Below are positions 4,932 through 8,624 of a stretch of DNA of 8,624 bases, in pieces. The notes under the pieces were generated by a model. That model was not told the DNA's origin, searched no databases, and saw nothing but the letters and a program-made list of their open reading frames with translations. How positions within the stretch are numbered: the first letter of the stretch is position 1; each line of letters starts with the position of its first letter. Location: contig DWZY01000134.1 in NCBI GenBank assembly GCA_019117325.1, forward strand, positions 1 to 8,624. Reading direction: 5' to 3'. Both the position numbers and the translations under genes were made by a program. Source of the stretch: Candidatus Brevibacterium intestinigallinarum (lineage in GTDB: Bacteria > Actinomycetota > Actinomycetes > Actinomycetales > Brevibacteriaceae).

Positions 4932-6344
4932 ATGGCAGAGCAGGACGCAGCAGGGCCGGGCGCCCGGGCAGGTGGAGCTTCCGCGACCCCGGGCGGGGCA
5001 GCGGGAGGCGCGGGGCAGACGGCGGGGACCGGGGCCTCGGCGGCGGATGCACCGGTCGCACCGCGCAGGTGGGCCGGGTACGTGCGGATGCTGGGACCCG
5101 GCATCGTGCTGGCGCTGGCCAGCGTGGGCGCGTCCGACATGGTCACGACGCTCAACTCGGGAGCCGAGTTCGGACTGGCCCTGGTCTGGGTGTTCGTCGT
5201 GGGCCTGCTGCTCAAGTACGGGCTGTCGGAGGCGATCGCTCGGCTGCAGCTGACGGCGGACCGGTCGTTCCTCTCGCACGCGACGGACGCCGGCGGCCGG
5301 CTCTTCCCGATCCTGCTGCTCATCGCGGAGCTGTTGGTGGGACTGTTCTTCGGGGCCGGCGTCGCCTCGATCACGACTCTCGTCGTCCAGGCACTGTTCC
5401 CCGCACTGCCGTTCTGGCCGACCCTCCTGGTGCTCGTTGCGTCCGCAGTCGTGCTCCTGTGGATCGGGCGGTACAGCGCGGTCGAGAAGGCGATGGTGGG
5501 CTTCGCGATCCTCATGTTCCTGGGCATTGTGGCCCTGGCGATCGGATCACTGGGCGACGGTGATGCGCAGCGGACCGCGGTGGGGACGATCCTGCCGGTC
5601 TACCCCAGCGAATCGCCCATCGCGGTGCTGTCGCTGATCGGCGGTGTGGGCGGCGCGACCGGGATCATGGCCTACACGTACTTCGTGCAGGAGAAGCGGT
5701 GGAGCGGGCCCACGTGGAAGAGCGTCGTGCGCGTGGACCTCGCGTTCAGCTACATCCTCGTGGGTGTGTTCGCCGTCGCGATGACGGTCGTGGGCGCGTT
5801 CTGGCTGTACGGCCAGGGACACACGATCGAGAGCAACGATGCCGTGTTCCAGGTGGGCGACCTGATCGGCGACCAGCTGGGGGAGTGGGCGTGGGTCCTG
5901 TTCCTGCTGGCGTTCTTCGCGGTGACGTACTCGAGCCTGCTGGGCGGCTTCCAGGGGATCGCCTACGTGACCGGCGATTGCCTGCGCGTCATCCGCCGGT
6001 ACCCGCATCAGGACGAGCCTCAGTTCGCGATGTCCGCGAAGGCGGTCGAGTTCAAGATCGCGCTCGTGTGGCTCACCGTCTGCACCCTGGGACTGCTGAC
6101 GGTCGAGCGGGTGCTGGGGTACGACCGGCCGGTGACCCTGGTGCTCGTGTACGCGGCGATCAGCTCGTTCATCCTGCCGATCCTCGCGGTCCTGCTGCTG
6201 ATCCTGCTGAACCGCGGGTCCGTGCCTGCGTCGCTGCGCAGCGGATGGCTGTCGAACTCCGTCCTGATGCTGTGCCTCGTCCTCTTCACCGTCTTGGCTG
6301 GCGTCCAGGTGGTCGAGACCGTGCGGGGGCTCATGGCCGTGTGA
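4932..6344 (+). CDS. Divergent Nramp-family (LeuT-fold) membrane transporter
   Basis: A 470-residue polytopic protein with about 11 membrane helices after a 45-residue Ala/Gly-rich cytoplasmic tail. It aligns with Nramp divalent-metal/proton symporters from GPGIVLALASVGASD through NSGAEFGLALVWVFVVG in helix 1-2, without gaps. At the place of the metal-binding DPGN motif it has GASD (66-69), and in helix 6 the MPH site is replaced: GGATGIMAYTYFVQEKRW (240-257) reads IMA in a gap-free alignment, or keeps Met246 if one gap is allowed. The unwound-helix glycines remain. It therefore belongs to the Nramp superfamily but to an atypical clade whose substrate I cannot name; manganese or iron is not assured. 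The start is ATG 4932, with GGAAGGA 9 nt upstream. ATG 4905 and earlier codons lack a ribosome site. It is co-directional with the BCCT gene 159 bp downstream. Confidence 0.82.
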   Translation: MAEQDAAGPGARAGGASATPGGAAGGAGQTAGTGASAADAPVAPRRWAGYVRMLGPGIVLALASVGASDMVTTLNSGAEFGLALVWVFVVGLLLKYGLSEAIARLQLTADRSFLSHATDAGGRLFPILLLIAELLVGLFFGAGVASITTLVVQALFPALPFWPTLLVLVASAVVLLWIGRYSAVEKAMVGFAILMFLGIVALAIGSLGDGDAQRTAVGTILPVYPSESPIAVLSLIGGVGGATGIMAYTYFVQEKRWSGPTWKSVVRVDLAFSYILVGVFAVAMTVVGAFWLYGQGHTIESNDAVFQVGDLIGDQLGEWAWVLFLLAFFAVTYSSLLGGFQGIAYVTGDCLRVIRRYPHQDEPQFAMSAKAVEFKIALVWLTVCTLGLLTVERVLGYDRPVTLVLVYAAISSFILPILAVLLLILLNRGSVPASLRSGWLSNSVLMLCLVLFTVLAGVQVVETVRGLMAV

Positions 6345-6503
6345 GGGGGTCCGCGGAGTGATTCCCGGAGATCATCGCTCCCGGTTCTTCCAACCTGACG
6401 GAATTCTGATTGACTGGGGAGAGTTCCATGCGATTCCGGCGTCCCCCAGCGGACGTCCGCGCAGTACGACGCCGCGGATCGCTGCAGTCGACAGGGAGGC
6501 GCG
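6345..6503 (+). other. Intergenic region before the BCCT gene
   Basis: The 159-nt gap holds no convincing gene. A weak hairpin (GGAGTGAT at 6354-6361 with ATCA-TCG-CTCC at 6371-6381, 3-nt bulge) may slow transcription but is not a clear terminator. The most AT-rich stretch (6389-6415) ends in TTGACT (6410-6415), a fair -35, but only a poor GATTCC (6432-6437) follows at 16 bp. The gene may have its own promoter here or be read through from the Nramp-like gene. GGGAGG (6494-6499) lies 4 nt before the ATG at 6504. Confidence 0.35.
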
Positions 6504-8498
6504 ATGGCGAACCCGGAGCACGAAGCAGAACCGACAGAGACGGCGGGGACTGCGGTCTCAGCTGACAACGAGAGTGAGACCCGGACGCCGGTCGCGGCGG
6601 AGCCGGACAGTGCACCGCCGTCCGACGGCGCGCAGACGGTCGTCACCGGGGAGGTGCACCCCCGGATGAAGATCAAGGACTCCGACTCCGACGAGGAGAT
6701 CACCGCCAAGCTCATCAAGCAGGGGGTGCGTCTGGGGAAGGGCACCATCGCTCCGCGGGTGTTCTGGCCCTCACTCATCTTCGTCCTGGGCTTCGCCCTC
6801 TTCGCGATCGTCGCTCCGAACGCGACAGATACGGTCCTGACCGGCACGCAGAACTGGATCGTCACGAACCTGGGCTGGTTCTACCAGATCGTCATCGCCG
6901 TGTTCATCGTGTTCGCGATCATCATCGCGTTCAGCCGGTTCGGCAAGATCACACTGGGCCGTGACGGGGAGAAGCCGGAGTTCGGCGTCCTGTCGTGGTT
7001 CGCGATGCTCTTCGCAGCCGGCATGGGCATCGGTCTCGTCTTCTACAGCGTGGGCGAGCCGCTCACCTTCGCCACGAGCGGTCCCAAGCCTGGCTGGCCG
7101 GGCACGGAGACGGTGGACGGGGTGACCTCGGTCCTGCCGGGCAGCGAGAGTCAGGTCGCGCTGCTGGCCATGGCGCAGACCTTCGTGCACTGGGGTCTGC
7201 ACCCGTGGGCCTGCTACGCCGTCATCGGACTGGCGCTGGCCTATGCGATCCACCGCCGCGGCCGTCCGGTCTCCATCCGGTGGGCGCTGGAGCCGATCTT
7301 CGGCGAGCGGGTCAAGGGATGGATCGGCGACCTCATCGATGTGCTGGCCGTCTTCGGGACCCTCTTCGGCATCGCGACGTCGCTGGGCCTGGGCGTCCAG
7401 CAGATCTCGTCCGGCATGATGGCGATGGGCGTGGTGGACAGCGTGGACAACGCGCTGCTCGTCATCCTCGTCGTCATCATCACCCTCCTTGCGACGACGT
7501 CCGTCATCTCCGGTCTGGGACGCGGCATCAAGTGGCTGTCGAACATCAACCTCAGCATGGCGGGGATCCTGCTGATCTCCGTGCTGCTGCTGGGGCCCAC
7601 GCTGTTCCTCTTCCAGAACCTCGCGCAGTCCGTGGGCGTCTACCTGGCTGAAGTGCTGGGGATGACCTTCGACGCCGGTGCCTACACCGGTGAGGACGGT
7701 GCGGCGTGGTCCGCGTCCTGGACGATCTTCTACTGGGGCTGGTGGATGGCATGGGCTCCGTTCGTCGGCGTGTTCATCGCGCGCATCTCGCGCGGCCGCA
7801 CGGTCCGGCAGTTCATCGCCGGAGTTCTCCTGGTGCCCACGACGGTCGGCTTCATCTGGTTCGCGATCATGGGCGGTGCGGGACTGCACCGCCAGCTGTT
7901 CGGAGAGGCGGGACTCGTCGATCCGGTCGAAGGTGTCATCCCGGAGGCCGCACTGTTCGACATGCTGGGCGGTCTGCCACTGGGCGCGATCCTGTCGGTC
8001 ATTGCGATCATCCTGGTCGCGATCTTCTTCGTCACCTCGTCAGACTCCGGCTCGCTGGTGGTCGACATGCTGGCCTCCGGCGGACATCCCAACCCGCCCA
8101 CGTGGTCGCGTGTCCTGTTCGCACTGCTCGAGGGACTGCTGGCGATCGGGCTGCTGCTGTCCGGCGGTCTCACCGCGCTGCAGGCGGGGTCGCTCGCGAC
8201 CGCGCTGCCCTTCAGCGTGATCCTCCTGCTCATGTGCTGGGCGACGTTCCGGAATCTGAGCCAGGATCAGAAGCGCCGAGATGAGCTCGACGCCCGGGCC
8301 CGGTACGAGCGGATCAGCCAGCAGCTGGCCGACGACTTCGACGAGGCGTTCGGCGGTCAGGTCGATTCCCGCGTCGATGAGCGCATCGACTACCGGATCT
8401 CCCGGACGACGGGAGTGTTCGATCGCAGGCAGGGGCCCGTGCGCGATCAGGAGCCGGGTGACAAGCGGCGGTTCGGATTCGGCCGCAAGAAGGAGTGA
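6504..8498 (+). CDS. BCCT-family transporter, sodium-coupled glycine betaine type
   Basis: A 664-residue inner-membrane transporter of the betaine/choline/carnitine family, 12 membrane helices with the LeuT fold. Diagnostic residues of BetP are present: GMGIG (173-177) in helix 3; Trp230, Trp235 and Tyr238 with the W189/W194/Y197 spacing in helix 4; and FYWGWWMAWAPFVGVFIAR with Trp413, Trp414 and Trp417 of the substrate box in helix 8. Met174 and Thr511-Ser512 (FFVTSSDSGS) match sodium-site ligands. It is therefore probably a sodium/betaine symporter used for osmoprotection; choline or ectoine remain possible. An acidic N-terminal tail (about 1-85) and a charged C-terminal tail (about 583-664) exceed those of BetP (about 60 and 55), where the tails regulate osmotic activation. 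The loop between helices 3 and 4 is about 17 residues longer than in BetP. Start ATG 6504 has GGGAGG 4 nt upstream. Confidence 0.92.
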   Translation: MANPEHEAEPTETAGTAVSADNESETRTPVAAEPDSAPPSDGAQTVVTGEVHPRMKIKDSDSDEEITAKLIKQGVRLGKGTIAPRVFWPSLIFVLGFALFAIVAPNATDTVLTGTQNWIVTNLGWFYQIVIAVFIVFAIIIAFSRFGKITLGRDGEKPEFGVLSWFAMLFAAGMGIGLVFYSVGEPLTFATSGPKPGWPGTETVDGVTSVLPGSESQVALLAMAQTFVHWGLHPWACYAVIGLALAYAIHRRGRPVSIRWALEPIFGERVKGWIGDLIDVLAVFGTLFGIATSLGLGVQQISSGMMAMGVVDSVDNALLVILVVIITLLATTSVISGLGRGIKWLSNINLSMAGILLISVLLLGPTLFLFQNLAQSVGVYLAEVLGMTFDAGAYTGEDGAAWSASWTIFYWGWWMAWAPFVGVFIARISRGRTVRQFIAGVLLVPTTVGFIWFAIMGGAGLHRQLFGEAGLVDPVEGVIPEAALFDMLGGLPLGAILSVIAIILVAIFFVTSSDSGSLVVDMLASGGHPNPPTWSRVLFALLEGLLAIGLLLSGGLTALQAGSLATALPFSVILLLMCWATFRNLSQDQKRRDELDARARYERISQQLADDFDEAFGGQVDSRVDERIDYRISRTTGVFDRRQGPVRDQEPGDKRRFGFGRKKE

Positions 8499-8499
8499 G

Positions 8500-8624
8500 G
8501 TGGCGTTGGCCGAGTGAAGCGGCGGCTGTGTGGCGCTGCGGCCCTGTGGCGCTGGCTCAGTGAGGCGGCGCTGGTCGAGTGTGGCGCTGGCCGAGTGGCG
8601 CTGGCTCAGTGAGGCGGCGGCTGA
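8500..8624. repeat. GC-rich degenerate direct-repeat tract after the BCCT gene
   Basis: Starting 2 nt after the stop codon, the motif GTGGCGYTG begins at 8500, 8530, 8546, 8581 and 8595. A 25-bp stretch is repeated exactly at 8546-8570 and 8595-8619, 49 bp apart. The copy at 8500-8528 differs from 8595-8623 at 4 of 29 positions. Each full unit contains GGC(C/T)(G/C)AGTGA followed by GCGGCG. The tract reaches the window edge, so its true length is unknown. Unequal unit spacing (30, 16, 35, 14) and stops in the forward reading speak against a coding repeat. No terminator hairpin was found within it. Confidence 0.75.

Noticed and set aside
3123..5279. 718-codon minus-strand open frame across serA and the Nramp-like gene
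   Set aside because: It spans two well-supported genes and the serA terminator and is rich in His, Arg, Asp and Gly without domains. GC bias explains the lack of stops.
6358..6669. Small 103-codon open frame between the two transporters
   Set aside because: It starts with GTG without a ribosome site, overlaps the BCCT N-terminus in another frame, and encodes an Arg/Ser/Pro-rich shadow sequence.
8500..8624. CRISPR-like array
   Set aside because: Repeat spacing is irregular, the intervening sequence is itself repeat-derived, units are degenerate, and no cas gene is nearby.
1..8624. A new defence, mobile or biosynthetic system
   Set aside because: All genes fall into known housekeeping, transport or regulatory families, base composition is uniform, and no integrase, toxin, nuclease or repeat-associated enzyme is present.

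Overview
This is a high-GC window (roughly two thirds G+C, strong G/C bias at third codon positions, AGGAGG-type ribosome sites next to apparently leaderless genes). That pattern points to a free-living actinobacterium, possibly of the Micrococcales/Actinomycetales type; the genus cannot be read from the sequence. I see no tRNA, rRNA, CRISPR array, insertion sequence or phage gene. It looks like ordinary chromosome.

Left half, minus strand (1-3006). Read in the direction of transcription there is a PadR-family repressor gene, then 2 nt later a six-helix membrane protein with an N-terminal HAAS-like domain. After a 166-nt gap with a phased 18-bp repeat comes a NarL-family sensor histidine kinase. 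It overlaps by 4 nt (ATGA) the start of another gene that runs off the window and is probably its response regulator. So a PadR/HAAS regulatory pair and a two-component system lie head to tail. Both first genes (padR and the kinase) appear leaderless, with a -10 hexamer exactly 7 nt before the ATG.

Right half, plus strand (3080-8624). serA (D-3-phosphoglycerate dehydrogenase, long 529-residue form) diverges from padR. It is preceded by a perfect 6-bp-arm inverted repeat and an ideal Shine-Dalgarno, and followed by a 14-bp hairpin terminator without a U tract. Next come two membrane transporters in the same direction: a divergent Nramp-fold protein whose metal-binding motif has changed (GASD in place of DPGN), and a BCCT-family sodium/betaine-type transporter with long charged cytoplasmic tails. 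The window ends in a GC-rich degenerate direct-repeat tract (8500-8624) that may continue beyond the edge.

Functionally the window combines serine biosynthesis, probable metal-ion and compatible-solute transport, and two signalling modules. Nothing links them into one pathway. I did not find a convincing new multi-gene system. The most unusual items are the altered Nramp metal site, the two unexplained repeat tracts, and the HAAS protein with a long disordered insertion.
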